Positions 15,202 through 24,600 of a stretch of DNA of 51,844 bases are shown piece after piece. The stretch is from Clostridiales bacterium UBA3680. Lineage in GTDB: Bacteria; Bacillota; Clostridia; Lachnospirales; CAG-274. A program made the translations under genes and the position numbers. Positions within the stretch are counted from its first letter, which is position 1. Every line of letters starts with the position of its first letter. The stretch lies in NCBI GenBank assembly GCA_002372875.1, contig DFJD01000053.1, positions 23,083 to 74,926 on the forward strand, written 5' to 3'. Below the pieces are notes generated by a model. The model saw only the letters and a list, made by a program, of their open reading frames with translations, was not told the origin of the DNA and made no database searches.

Positions 15202-16569
15202 ATGGATACTTTAAAAGTGGTTATTCTTGCCGCAGGGCAGGGTACAAGAATGAAATCAAATGTTCCCAAGGTTTTGCACAGAGTTCTCGACAAGCCTATG
15301 GTGGAGTATGTTATAGAACAAGCTCAACAGGCAGGTGCAACAAAGGTTTGCGTTGTTGTGGGACATATGTCAAAAATGGTGGAGGAAACTATAAAAACAC
15401 GTTGTGACAATGTTGAATTTGCTCTTCAGAAAGAACAGCTCGGCACAGGTCATGCAGTTAAGCAAACAGGTGAATTCATAAAGGGCGGAAATGTTATCAT
15501 TCTTTGCGGAGACACTCCCCTAATAAGAAAGGAAACGATAACAGCCCTTGCAAAATTTCACGAAGAAAACAAGAACACCGTAACGGTTGTTTCCGCAGAA
15601 GCGAAGGATCCCACAGGCTATGGCAGAATAGTTAAAAACGGAGATGCGTTTTCAAAAATAGTGGAACAAAAAGATGCTTCCGAAGATGAGAAAAAGATTA
15701 CCGAAGTAAATACGGGTGTATATATTTTCTCGGGAGATGCCCTTTACGATGCCCTTGGCAAACTTTCAAACAATAACTCTCAAGGCGAATATTACCTTAC
15801 AGATACCCTTGAAATAATTGCAAAGCAATCCGGTAAAGTGGGAATATTCAAAGCCGAAGAATTCGACGAATTTATGGGCATAAATAACAAACTCCAGCTT
15901 GCCGATGCCAACAGAGTAATGAAAAGAAGAATAAACGAGCAACTTATGCTTGATGGCGTTACCATAACCGACCCCGAAAATACATACATAGGCTCGGATG
16001 TTAAAATAGGTGCAGACACCATAATTTATCCCGGCTGTATGCTTGAAGGAAAAACAGAAATAGGTGTAAGCTGTATAATCGGTCCGAACACAAAAATAAA
16101 CTCTTCAAAGGTCGCCGACTGTGTAACGATAAACTCAAGTGTACTTGACAGAGCGGAAATAAAGAGTTACACCACGGTAGGTCCTTTTGCTTACTTAAGA
16201 CCCGATTCAAAAATAGGCGAACATGTAAGAATAGGCGATTTCGTTGAAATAAAGAATTCTGTTATAGACGACGGCACAAAAGTAAGTCACCTTACTTATG
16301 TAGGAGATTCCGACGTGGGTAAATGTGTAAACTTCGGTTGCGGTACGGTTACCGTAAACTATGACGGAAAAGTTAAAAACCGTTGTAAGATAGGTGACGG
16401 TGTCTTTATAGGCTGTAACACCAACCTTATAGCCCCCGTTGAGATAGCCGACAGAGCGTATACCGCAGCAGGCTCCACCATCACAATGAACGTTCCCGAG
16501 GATAGCCTTGCAATAGCAAGAAACAGACAAGAGAACAAAGAGGGTTGGAGAAAAAACAAGGATAAGTAA
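15202..16569 (+). CDS. glmU: Bifunctional UDP-GlcNAc pyrophosphorylase GlmU
   Basis: A 455-residue GlmU, which acetylates glucosamine-1-phosphate and then makes UDP-GlcNAc for peptidoglycan and surface glycans. The N-terminal half has the LAAGQGTRMKS nucleotide loop (about 9-19) and the LCGDTPL segment. The C-terminal half (from about 250) is a left-handed beta helix with many hexapeptide repeats and the acetyltransferase segments RPDSKIGEHVRIGDFVEIKN and HLTYVGDSDVG. AGGTG precedes the ATG. It is the third gene of a tightly spaced group. Confidence 0.96.
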   Translation: MDTLKVVILAAGQGTRMKSNVPKVLHRVLDKPMVEYVIEQAQQAGATKVCVVVGHMSKMVEETIKTRCDNVEFALQKEQLGTGHAVKQTGEFIKGGNVIILCGDTPLIRKETITALAKFHEENKNTVTVVSAEAKDPTGYGRIVKNGDAFSKIVEQKDASEDEKKITEVNTGVYIFSGDALYDALGKLSNNNSQGEYYLTDTLEIIAKQSGKVGIFKAEEFDEFMGINNKLQLADANRVMKRRINEQLMLDGVTITDPENTYIGSDVKIGADTIIYPGCMLEGKTEIGVSCIIGPNTKINSSKVADCVTINSSVLDRAEIKSYTTVGPFAYLRPDSKIGEHVRIGDFVEIKNSVIDDGTKVSHLTYVGDSDVGKCVNFGCGTVTVNYDGKVKNRCKIGDGVFIGCNTNLIAPVEIADRAYTAAGSTITMNVPEDSLAIARNRQENKEGWRKNKDK

Positions 16570-16603
16570 AGCTGAAAACATCACATTTTCAACTTTTGTG
16601 AAA

Positions 16604-16684
16604 ATTTGCTAAAAATTTCATTAAAATTTCATTAAAATTACATTACAGCATATCGTTGACTAAAGCTCTTCCACGCACTAAAAT
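16604..16684 (+). promoter_or_regulatory. Pectate lyase promoter with 11-base direct repeats
   Basis: TTGACT (16656-16661) and TAAAAT (16679-16684) are 17 bases apart. Upstream, six-base units recur every 11 bases at 16604, 16615, 16626 and 16637 (ATTTGC, ATTTCA, ATTTCA, ATTACA). Read on the minus strand this is TGTAAT-N5-TGAAAT-N5-TGAAAT, similar to direct repeats bound by OmpR/PhoB-family regulators such as WalR. The array ends 13 bases before the -35, a suitable place for an activator. The rest of 16570-16780 holds the hairpin below and the ribosome site. Confidence 0.55.
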
Positions 16685-16711
16685 AAATATCAGTGTGGGA
16701 AGAGCTTTTTT
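16662..16711 (+). terminator. Large hairpin with T-tract after glmU
   Basis: A long inverted repeat AGCTCTTCCacGCACT / AGTGTGGGAAGAGCT (about 15 bp with a bulge, 12-base AT-rich loop) ends in TTTTTT. It can terminate glmU transcription. Its left arm is the spacer of the pectate lyase promoter, so a transcript begun there would contain only the right arm and would not be terminated. Confidence 0.7.
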
Positions 16712-16780
16712 CAGTGTTTTATATGTTTTGTTTCCCACAAAAATTATCAAATGATGTTTTGCAAGGAGGTAATTTTTCGA

Positions 16781-19396
16781 ATGAAAAAGAAAATTACAAA
16801 ACTTGTCTGCTCTGTACTTGCGGCAGGCATGGTATCGGCAGGAATACCGAATTTCTATTCTTTGCCGACAGTTGTTCACACGGTTCAAGCGGCAACTAGC
16901 GAGGTCAACATCACAAGCAGTGCCGGTTCTCTTGAAACGGCATTTGTTGAATGGACCCCCTCATCAACAAGCGGTGTAACGGGATATACGGTATCCTACG
17001 CATCTAACGGATCATCAAACTATAATGTGATAGACGATGAACTTATCCGTCAATATAAAGACGGCCACTGGAGAGCGGATGTTGTGGGACTTGCCCCCGG
17101 AAACTACACCCTTAAAGTTGAAGCCAAAGGTAAATCCGTAACCGAAACGGTAAACGTTACCGTAAAGGCTCACGACAGAAAAGGTTTTGCTTTCAGCCCC
17201 AACAGCAAATTCAAAACAGAGGCTGTAGGTGCCTATAACAACGACGGTACACCTAAATCAGGTGCACAGATAATATACATAAAATCCGCATCGGATATAG
17301 ACACTGTCACATGCGACGGAGTTACAGGTCTTTCAAGTATACTTCAAAGCAGAAATAAAAGATCTTCAACTCCCCTTATAGTAAGAATTATCGGCAAGAT
17401 AGACTATTCGGGCAGTCAGCTTAACGGAAGCGGCTACATTCAGATAAAGCCAAGCTCTGCCTACACAAAAAGCGATATCACAATAGAGGGTATTGGCTCT
17501 GATACAACAATAAACTTCGGCTTCCTGTTAAGAAACGCCGGAAATGTTGAGATCAGAAATCTTGCCATCCACGACTTTAAAGACGACGGCATTTCTCTTG
17601 ACACCGACAATACGGATATATGGATCCACAACAACGAAATATTCTACGGTATTGAGGGAAGCGGAGATAAGGCAAAAGGCGACGGATCCACCGACGTAAA
17701 AAATGATTCTCAATATGTAACCATATCCTACAACCACTACTGGGATGGCGGAAAAGTCTCCCTTTGCGGTATGAAGGGTGAATCAGGAAACAACTACATA
17801 AGCTATCATCACAATCACTTTGACCATTCCGATTCGCGTCATCCCCGTATAAGAACCATGTCCGTGCATGTATTCAACAACTATTATGACGGCAACGCAA
17901 AATACGGCGTAGGTGCATCGGAAAACTCCAGTGCCTTCGTTGAGGGAAATTACTTCAGAAACTGCAAGTATCCCACCCTTCAAGGAAGTGTCGGCAAAGA
18001 CAGTGACGGAAGCGGCGGCTCCAACACTCTTGAAGACAGCAACCCCGTAGGTGCAATAAAGTGGTGTAACAATACAAGGATAGACACAATAAAAAGCGCC
18101 GATACTACTTCATGGAAGCTTGACAGTAACGGCAATACAGCCGGAAACGGTGATGCTTGCCAAGTCGATTTAAGAAGCCAAACTGTCAACTACACCACAG
18201 AAGCAGGTGCCACATACAACAATTTCGACCAGGACAGCTATGTTCAAAGCTTATCGATTGAAACTCCCGATGAGGCGAAAAACACGGTTGAACAATATGC
18301 AGGCAGAATAAGAAATGCTAACGGTAATGCTGATTTTGTTGATGCCACAGGCTTTTCCTTTACCTCGGGGGACGATACTGCTTACAACATAAACAGTACA
18401 CTCAGAGAAGCACTATACAATTATTGTGACAATACTCTCAACGCAAAATACATAATAAATAAAATAGGCGGTGCCGTAGACGACAGTTTTGTACCCGAAA
18501 CCTCCGCTACCACCGAAGCAACCACAACACATGAAGAGAGTACAGAGGCCACAACAAGTCATCAAGAAGAGAGCACAGAGGCTACAACCGCCGCTGTCGA
18601 GGGTGAAATAAGCATAAAGTACAACAATGGTTACACCTTCACAGGAAACGGAAAGCTTACCTCAACAATATCCTCCGACAGTGCATATTACTCCATTTTG
18701 GGCAATCAGATAGCACAAGGAAATAACTATGTTCAAATATCTCCCAATAAAGCAACGGTTGTTGACACGGACGGAACCAACGACAGCAAAGATAAAAGAG
18801 GTGCAACCACAGAACTTTATCTTCCTTTGGGAAAAACATATACAAGCGGCACTTTGACCATAGAAGGAACATTTACAACTCCCACGTCCTCAAACGGCTG
18901 GACATTGCTTCAGCTTTGGGGTGCAGGTCTTGAAGTTGCTTCTATAAGAACAGATTCAAATGAATACAAGCTCAGATTGGACGGAAACGCAAATTCTTTA
19001 TACGAAACGGGCGCCAAAACGGGAACAACGGAAGCAACATACAGATTTGACATAAATCTCGATGCAAAAACCGTTAAGCTTACCGTAAACAACAACTCCT
19101 CAACGGAAGTAACTTTAAACAGACCTTATATTGACAACATTAAATTTATAACCGCATCCTATAATCAGCGAAACATTGAAGTAGGTAATGTTACCGTTAT
19201 CACAAACAATACCGAAGCTGTTCAAGGCGACATAAATGCAGACGGCTACGTTAACCTGACAGATCTGCACCTGGCTTTGAAATACCTTACAGGCGGTTAT
19301 TCACTTACAAATGAGCAAATATCAAGAGGCGATTTCAACGGTGACGGAAAGCTGACCCTTGTTGATGCCTATAAGCTTAAAACAAGCATAGCTTAA
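16781..19396 (+). CDS. Secreted PL1-type pectate lyase with dockerin
   Basis: An 871-residue secreted modular enzyme. Order: signal peptide (about 1-36), a fibronectin-III-like beta domain (about 40-125), a family 1 polysaccharide lyase beta helix (about 130-560), a Thr/Glu-rich linker, a beta-sandwich domain likely to bind carbohydrate (about 605-805), and a C-terminal dockerin (816-871) with two calcium loops (GDINADGYVN and GDFNGDGKLT). PL1 marks are the DxxDGSTDV segment, YHHNHFDHSD and the catalytic arginine region SRHPRIR. PL1 lyases split polygalacturonate by beta-elimination with calcium. The ATG at 16781 has AAGGAGG 10 bases upstream. No scaffoldin gene is in the window. The second lyase follows 14 bases later. 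Confidence 0.92.
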   Translation: MKKKITKLVCSVLAAGMVSAGIPNFYSLPTVVHTVQAATSEVNITSSAGSLETAFVEWTPSSTSGVTGYTVSYASNGSSNYNVIDDELIRQYKDGHWRADVVGLAPGNYTLKVEAKGKSVTETVNVTVKAHDRKGFAFSPNSKFKTEAVGAYNNDGTPKSGAQIIYIKSASDIDTVTCDGVTGLSSILQSRNKRSSTPLIVRIIGKIDYSGSQLNGSGYIQIKPSSAYTKSDITIEGIGSDTTINFGFLLRNAGNVEIRNLAIHDFKDDGISLDTDNTDIWIHNNEIFYGIEGSGDKAKGDGSTDVKNDSQYVTISYNHYWDGGKVSLCGMKGESGNNYISYHHNHFDHSDSRHPRIRTMSVHVFNNYYDGNAKYGVGASENSSAFVEGNYFRNCKYPTLQGSVGKDSDGSGGSNTLEDSNPVGAIKWCNNTRIDTIKSADTTSWKLDSNGNTAGNGDACQVDLRSQTVNYTTEAGATYNNFDQDSYVQSLSIETPDEAKNTVEQYAGRIRNANGNADFVDATGFSFTSGDDTAYNINSTLREALYNYCDNTLNAKYIINKIGGAVDDSFVPETSATTEATTTHEESTEATTSHQEESTEATTAAVEGEISIKYNNGYTFTGNGKLTSTISSDSAYYSILGNQIAQGNNYVQISPNKATVVDTDGTNDSKDKRGATTELYLPLGKTYTSGTLTIEGTFTTPTSSNGWTLLQLWGAGLEVASIRTDSNEYKLRLDGNANSLYETGAKTGTTEATYRFDINLDAKTVKLTVNNNSSTEVTLNRPYIDNIKFITASYNQRNIEVGNVTVITNNTEAVQGDINADGYVNLTDLHLALKYLTGGYSLTNEQISRGDFNGDGKLTLVDAYKLKTSIA

Positions 19397-19410
19397 GGAG
19401 GAAAAAGTAA

Positions 19411-22400
19411 ATGAAAAAAAGAGTATTAAGAGCGGTAAGCTCAATTTTGACTGCTTCCGTTATGCTCTCGGCATTAAATATCACCCCTGCCTATGCGGCA
19501 GACCCCGTTTTAAGTGCGGGAGGCTGGTTTGAAACACTTTTTGCACAAGTAACAAATGTAAAAGACTCAGACATAACAGCCGTATCCTACTCGGGTGACT
19601 ACAGCGGAAATCTTACGGGAGACGATCTTACCTACCTTGTAAGAGACACCTCAAACGGAGTAAGGATAGATATTCCCGGACTTAGAGAAGGTACATATAA
19701 CCTATCGGTAACAACAAAAAACGGAACCGTGACCGCAAGCGATATTCCCGTTTACAGCTACGACAGGACAGGCTATGCACATAAAGATGCAAAGGATAAA
19801 GGTTATTCGGGTGTAGGTGCCTATAATGACGACGGCTCATTAAAGAATAACGCCACAGTAATATATGTTACGGACGAAAACAAAAACACCGTCACCATAC
19901 CCGGTATGAGCGATTCTCCCGTAGGTATCGGAAATATACTCAACTATAAATCAACCGCCTCGGGAAGCACATCAGGAAGCGGAAAGGCAGACACTTTCAA
20001 AAAACTTACATCCTCCGATACCCCTCTTGTTGTGAGGTTTGTAGGCGAGGTTTATGCAGGAGACGAGAATACATTGGGCTCCGTTCCCGCATCGGGCAAC
20101 ATAAACGGACTTACCGCATACGATGCTACGGGAAACGGCGGTACTGTTGGAGATAACGGTATGGTTGCAAGAATGTGGAATGTAAACAACGTTACCTTTG
20201 AGGGAATAGGAACCGATGCCTGCATAAACGGCTGGGGTTTCCAAGCTATTTCCGGCACCGGAAGAGCCTCAAACAGTATAGAATTCAGAAACCTTACATT
20301 TAAAAACACCCCTGAAGATGCCATAGGCTTTGAGGGTACCGCAACCGAGAGCACTAATCCCCAATCAAAGGAATGGCTTGACAACAGTAACGTTCCCATA
20401 AGATTTTGCTGGGTACATAACTGTACCTTTGAGCCCGGCTATTGTAAAAACCCTGCCGAATCCGACAAAGCTGAGGGCGACGGTTCTCTCGACTTCAAAA
20501 GAGGCTACGGCTTTACACAAAGCTACAACCACTATATTCAAAATCACAAAACAAACCTTATAGGCTCATCATCAAAGAGTATTCAATATGATGTTACCTA
20601 TCATCACAATTTTTACGATCAGGTATGGTCAAGACAGCCTCTTTCAAGACAGGCAAATGTACATATATACAACTCATACTTCAAAAACGGTTCAGGCACA
20701 AGCTATATCTATTCTCCCAGAGCAAATACATATATTTTCTCCGAGGGTAACTATTTTGACGGCTGTAAAAACCCGGTGGACAGCGCCAAGGAAGGAACAG
20801 GCTACGTTAAATCCTTTAACGATAACTTCGCGGCTTGTACCGGAACAAATTCCGCAACGATCGCCACAAGTGCCACACAGGCAATAAGCGGAAACAATCA
20901 CCCCTACAAAAGTGACTTTGACGGCTCCTTCCCCTATTCTTATGAGGCTACAAGCGCCGTTCAAGCTAAGGCCGACTGTATTGCAAAAGCGGGCGTTATG
21001 AAGACTGCAGCCGATATCGACATGGATCCCACTCCGAGTGCGATAATCAGCGAATATCCGTCAGCCCCCTTAGTATTACCCTATAACTTGGATCTTTCGG
21101 CAACATATTCGGCAGGCAGAACAGTTGTTAATAATGCTATACTTAATGCTGCAAGCAAATCAAGTTCGGGTGTTGTTAAGATAAAAGATAACGGTATAAT
21201 ATTCACAGTTAATCAACAGGCTATTGTTTCATTTTCCGCAGGCTCTTCAAGCAAATACGGAATGACACTTCAAAATGACATAGGTGAAACCATAACTTCA
21301 ATCGCAACCTCGGGTTCTGTTTCCATAGCTGTTGTTCCCGGCACTTATGTACTTAAATCCGGAAACATCGAAAAGGATGCATACCTTGAAAGCTTCAAGG
21401 TCGTAGCTGTAAGCGGTTCGGAAACGACGGAAGTAACAACAAAGAAAATCGAATCCACCACACAGGCTACTACGGAAGCCACCACAAGCTCTCAGAGCGA
21501 TAAACCCACCGAAACGACCACAGAGAATACAAACTCCGAAGTAAATGCCGACGGTTACATTTGGAACGGCACAACAGGTGAAAATACCGACAACTTCTTC
21601 TATGTAAGCTCAAACGAGTACAATTCGGGATCTGTAAGCTATAAAGGTGCTACCCTTAAAACGGCAATAAAGATGGAATCTACAACGGATATCCACTTCA
21701 CGGCAGAAACCGACGGTACTTTGTTGCTTTATACATATTCAAAGAAGAGTGCCCCCACGATCAAGATAAATGACACCACGGAAAGTATAGCCGCAAACGG
21801 CACAACAACATTTGACATCGGCTCGGGTGAAACCGTTTACGTTACAAAAGGTACAACGGATACATACATTTACTTTATGCAGTTTTTACCCGACAGCACA
21901 CAAACAGTAACCGAAATAACAACAGAGGCTACCACAAAGGCAGCAACAGAGACTTCAACCGAAGCCACCACAAAGGCGGCAACAGAGACTTCAACCGAAG
22001 CCACCACAAAAGAAGAACAAACAACACAGCCCCAAGCAGAGGGAAGCGTTAATATTTCCGTGGAGAAAATAGACGGAACAAAGGGCAACGCGACAAATCT
22101 CAAAATATCAGCCACAGATACCGCAAACAACACAATCGGCGGCTATCTTGTAGCCCTTAAGCTTGATTCGGGGCTAACCTACAACTCTGTGGAAAACCTT
22201 GGCACAGGCTCCGAGATAGAAGCGTATGCAAACGGAAATGCCGTAGTTGTAGCTTACGTAGGCAGCATAGAAGCAAATAAGCCATTATTTAACATAAACC
22301 TGACACCCACAACCTCGGGACAACTTCCCGTAACGGTTATTTCGCAGGAACTTATAAACACTTCCTCAGCTGTCATCAATTCAAGTGCAACAAACGGCTA

Positions 22401-23064
22401 TGTTAATGTTGCATTTTCCAATGGAAGCGGAGATGTATACAAAGACGGCATAATAAACGATATAGATGCTGCATATCTTCTTAAATATATAAGCGGAGAG
22501 CAGATAACGGATCCCAAATTTGACGCATCGGAAGGAAACTGCGACGGATCGGGAAATGCTCCGGACGTTCTTGATGTTGTCTACATTCTCAACCACAAGA
22601 CCGCCGAAAGCTCCGACCCCGAAACGGAATCAACAACGATCAATGAGTCCGATAAGATTTATATCGAAAGCTTTATTGCCTCAAAGGATGCAACTATCCC
22701 CGAATACTTGAAAAAAATCGGAATATCATCCGTAACAAATCACAAGACAAGCGATTATCCCGCATTTGGTAATTTGTTTACAGATGGATCCGCCTATAGA
22801 ATGGATATTGCTGCCGGTAAGGAATTCACATTTGATACAAAAGCAGGAGATACCGTTTCACTTTATATGTGCAGCGCATCTAACAATGCAGAGTCTAAGG
22901 TAACCGTTACCGGAAGTAACGGAACATACGTTTCCGAAACTACCCTCACCCACAGAAAAGATCCTAAAGCGCAACCTGTTACATTCAAAACAGATAAAGC
23001 TGACAGAATAACTGTCAAAATTGAAAAGAAAGGTATATATTTCTTTGGTGTTAGTGTAGACTGA
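19411..23064 (+). CDS. Secreted PL1-type pectate lyase with cohesin-like and dockerin domains
   Basis: A 1217-residue secreted enzyme. Order: signal peptide (1-29), N-terminal beta domain (30-110), PL1-type lyase (about 115-560), Thr/Glu linker (671-710), beta-sandwich domain (711-830), Thr/Glu/Lys linker with exact repeats (831-876), cohesin-like domain (878-1004), dockerin with two calcium loops (1007-1067), and a last beta domain (1080-1217). Lyase marks include GDGSLDFKRG, TYHHNFYDQ and SRQPLSRQ. The arginine motif differs from its neighbour (RQPLSR against RHPRIR), so substrate preference may differ. AAGGAGG precedes the ATG. The cohesin call rests on length and pattern only and could be a related beta-sandwich. 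Confidence 0.88.
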   Translation: MKKRVLRAVSSILTASVMLSALNITPAYAADPVLSAGGWFETLFAQVTNVKDSDITAVSYSGDYSGNLTGDDLTYLVRDTSNGVRIDIPGLREGTYNLSVTTKNGTVTASDIPVYSYDRTGYAHKDAKDKGYSGVGAYNDDGSLKNNATVIYVTDENKNTVTIPGMSDSPVGIGNILNYKSTASGSTSGSGKADTFKKLTSSDTPLVVRFVGEVYAGDENTLGSVPASGNINGLTAYDATGNGGTVGDNGMVARMWNVNNVTFEGIGTDACINGWGFQAISGTGRASNSIEFRNLTFKNTPEDAIGFEGTATESTNPQSKEWLDNSNVPIRFCWVHNCTFEPGYCKNPAESDKAEGDGSLDFKRGYGFTQSYNHYIQNHKTNLIGSSSKSIQYDVTYHHNFYDQVWSRQPLSRQANVHIYNSYFKNGSGTSYIYSPRANTYIFSEGNYFDGCKNPVDSAKEGTGYVKSFNDNFAACTGTNSATIATSATQAISGNNHPYKSDFDGSFPYSYEATSAVQAKADCIAKAGVMKTAADIDMDPTPSAIISEYPSAPLVLPYNLDLSATYSAGRTVVNNAILNAASKSSSGVVKIKDNGIIFTVNQQAIVSFSAGSSSKYGMTLQNDIGETITSIATSGSVSIAVVPGTYVLKSGNIEKDAYLESFKVVAVSGSETTEVTTKKIESTTQATTEATTSSQSDKPTETTTENTNSEVNADGYIWNGTTGENTDNFFYVSSNEYNSGSVSYKGATLKTAIKMESTTDIHFTAETDGTLLLYTYSKKSAPTIKINDTTESIAANGTTTFDIGSGETVYVTKGTTDTYIYFMQFLPDSTQTVTEITTEATTKAATETSTEATTKAATETSTEATTKEEQTTQPQAEGSVNISVEKIDGTKGNATNLKISATDTANNTIGGYLVALKLDSGLTYNSVENLGTGSEIEAYANGNAVVVAYVGSIEANKPLFNINLTPTTSGQLPVTVISQELINTSSAVINSSATNGYVNVAFSNGSGDVYKDGIINDIDAAYLLKYISGEQITDPKFDASEGNCDGSGNAPDVLDVVYILNHKTAESSDPETESTTINESDKIYIESFIASKDATIPEYLKKIGISSVTNHKTSDYPAFGNLFTDGSAYRMDIAAGKEFTFDTKAGDTVSLYMCSASNNAESKVTVTGSNGTYVSETTLTHRKDPKAQPVTFKTDKADRITVKIEKKGIYFFGVSVD
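21943..22014 (+). repeat. 36-base tandem repeat in linker
   Basis: Two nearly identical 36-base units starting at 21943 and 21979 encode the 12-residue unit ATETSTEATTKA. They differ only in the last bases. The near-identity at third positions points to a recent duplication, so linker length probably varies between strains. Confidence 0.8.
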
Positions 23065-23065
23065 T

Positions 23066-23116
23066 AAAAAAATCGGGCTGTGAAGAATAACCAGTTTTCT
23101 TCACAGCCCGATTTTT
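23066..23116. terminator. Bidirectional terminator after pectate lyases
   Basis: A perfect stem of about 20 bp (arms AAAAATCGGGCTGTGAAGAA at the left and its complement at the right) with a 9-base loop, flanked by A and T runs. It serves the plus-strand lyases and the converging minus-strand DUF4340 gene. Confidence 0.9.
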
Positions 23117-23142
23117 GCTTTTTAAAAATATTATTTTTGCAT

Positions 23143-24600
23143 TTATTCTTCTGTTATCAGCCTTTGAGCATAATCGACCAGGGCTCTTATATCCTGCTTG
23201 CTAACAAGCATATATGCCCCCTTTCCCTTTTCGGTTATATAGAAATTACTGTCATAATCGTAAAACTCTATACTATCCGTTTCTCCGTTTGAAAGGGTAT
23301 ACTCTATTTTAGCCGTAACATTTCCCTCTATTGTATAATCGGTTATAATATCATCAAAACTTATTCCCGTTACCGCCTCGTAAAAATCGGAAAATTTTTC
23401 CTTTTCGATCAATTTATCGTTTATGTAGGTATTTCTGTTATCTCTTTTCACACCTTCATCATCTACAGCTATTTTTTTATCTCCCTCTGTCTTAAAAAAG
23501 ACGGTATAATCTTTATCCTTGTTTTTTATTTCTATTTTTTCCACATTGCTCCTTGGATGAAGGGCAATAAAAGGCTGAATTATATAGGAAGCATCCGCAT
23601 TTTCAAAATCGGCTATAACAGCAGCCGATGTCAGGAATATTTCATTTTTCCCGTTAAATCTCGCATATCTGTAGACTTCATTTTCAATTGTAACGGAATC
23701 TCCCACATCAACAATAATGCTGCGGTTTTCACTGTCCTTAAGCTCAATATGAGTTTTCGGCTTATCAAGGCCGTAATCCTTACCATCTGTTTTTTCCGCA
23801 CTTACAAGCTTTTCAGGTTTAAGCTCATTTAGAGATGAAAGCATTTCTTCCTTAAGATCGAAAGGATAAACAATAGCATTTTCATAGGGTTTGTTCATAA
23901 TAAGGGCAGCAAGTCCGCTTCCCTCTGAAAAGCCCTTTGTAAGAGCATTGTTTGGGTCATATTTTATCTCAACTTCATCTTTTTCGGGTCTTGTGACCTT
24001 TATGTATGTTATACCGTCGGCATTTATACTGTCTACACTTTTATTTATATAATCATCGACACTTCCCATATAATACTGTGCGGAAGCTGACGAGATCATA
24101 TAAATTCTTTTTTCACCCTCCACGGCAACATAACGATACTTACCGTCGCTTGTTTCATCTCCGACGGTAAGTATCACGGTTTCGCCCTGTTCACTTTTTC
24201 CTATTGCTTTTGCCGAAAACTCCGTTATCCCGTATTTTGCAATATCATCATCGGGGGAATCTATGGTGCGTGCCGCTGTTATATCCGAAAGAGCATAAGC
24301 TGTCATAGAAAGAGCCTCTTGAGAAAAATCGGCATCTTCAAGTCCCTCAACATACCATTTGTCATCCTTTTTGTAAGCATTAAGACTTCCATTTTGGTTT
24401 TTAAGAGAAAACGAAACTATATTAGCGCTTTTTACAACAGTTTCCCCCGAAACCCCTTGCAACAGAGAAGTAGTGCTCTCCGTTGTGTCTGACGAAAGTT
24501 CGGAAGAAACCGTTCCTTTTTTGTCAAGTAAAAAATATACTCCACCCAGGCCTGCCAAAATAACAAGGGCAATACCGAGGGCAACAAGCCTTCTTTTCAA
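23143..24600 (-). CDS. DUF4340 domain protein
   Basis: A 485-residue protein with one N-terminal membrane helix (about 5-27) and a large extracytoplasmic part typical of DUF4340, including repeated KDDKWYV, KYGITEF and YGLDKP segments. The family almost always lies next to GldG-type ABC transporter genes, as here, and probably works with them; the biochemical role is unknown. The start codon is TTG, directly after the GldG stop, with AAGGAGAC 11 bases upstream. Last gene of the four-gene Gld-type operon. Confidence 0.85.
   Translation of the reverse strand: MKRRLVALGIALVILAGLGGVYFLLDKKGTVSSELSSDTTESTTSLLQGVSGETVVKSANIVSFSLKNQNGSLNAYKKDDKWYVEGLEDADFSQEALSMTAYALSDITAARTIDSPDDDIAKYGITEFSAKAIGKSEQGETVILTVGDETSDGKYRYVAVEGEKRIYMISSASAQYYMGSVDDYINKSVDSINADGITYIKVTRPEKDEVEIKYDPNNALTKGFSEGSGLAALIMNKPYENAIVYPFDLKEEMLSSLNELKPEKLVSAEKTDGKDYGLDKPKTHIELKDSENRSIIVDVGDSVTIENEVYRYARFNGKNEIFLTSAAVIADFENADASYIIQPFIALHPRSNVEKIEIKNKDKDYTVFFKTEGDKKIAVDDEGVKRDNRNTYINDKLIEKEKFSDFYEAVTGISFDDIITDYTIEGNVTAKIEYTLSNGETDSIEFYDYDSNFYITEKGKGAYMLVSKQDIRALVDYAQRLITEE

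Noticed and set aside
16751..16780. Upstream start for the first pectate lyase
   Set aside because: It would place ten residues before the signal peptide and overlap the AAGGAGG ribosome site of the start at 16781.
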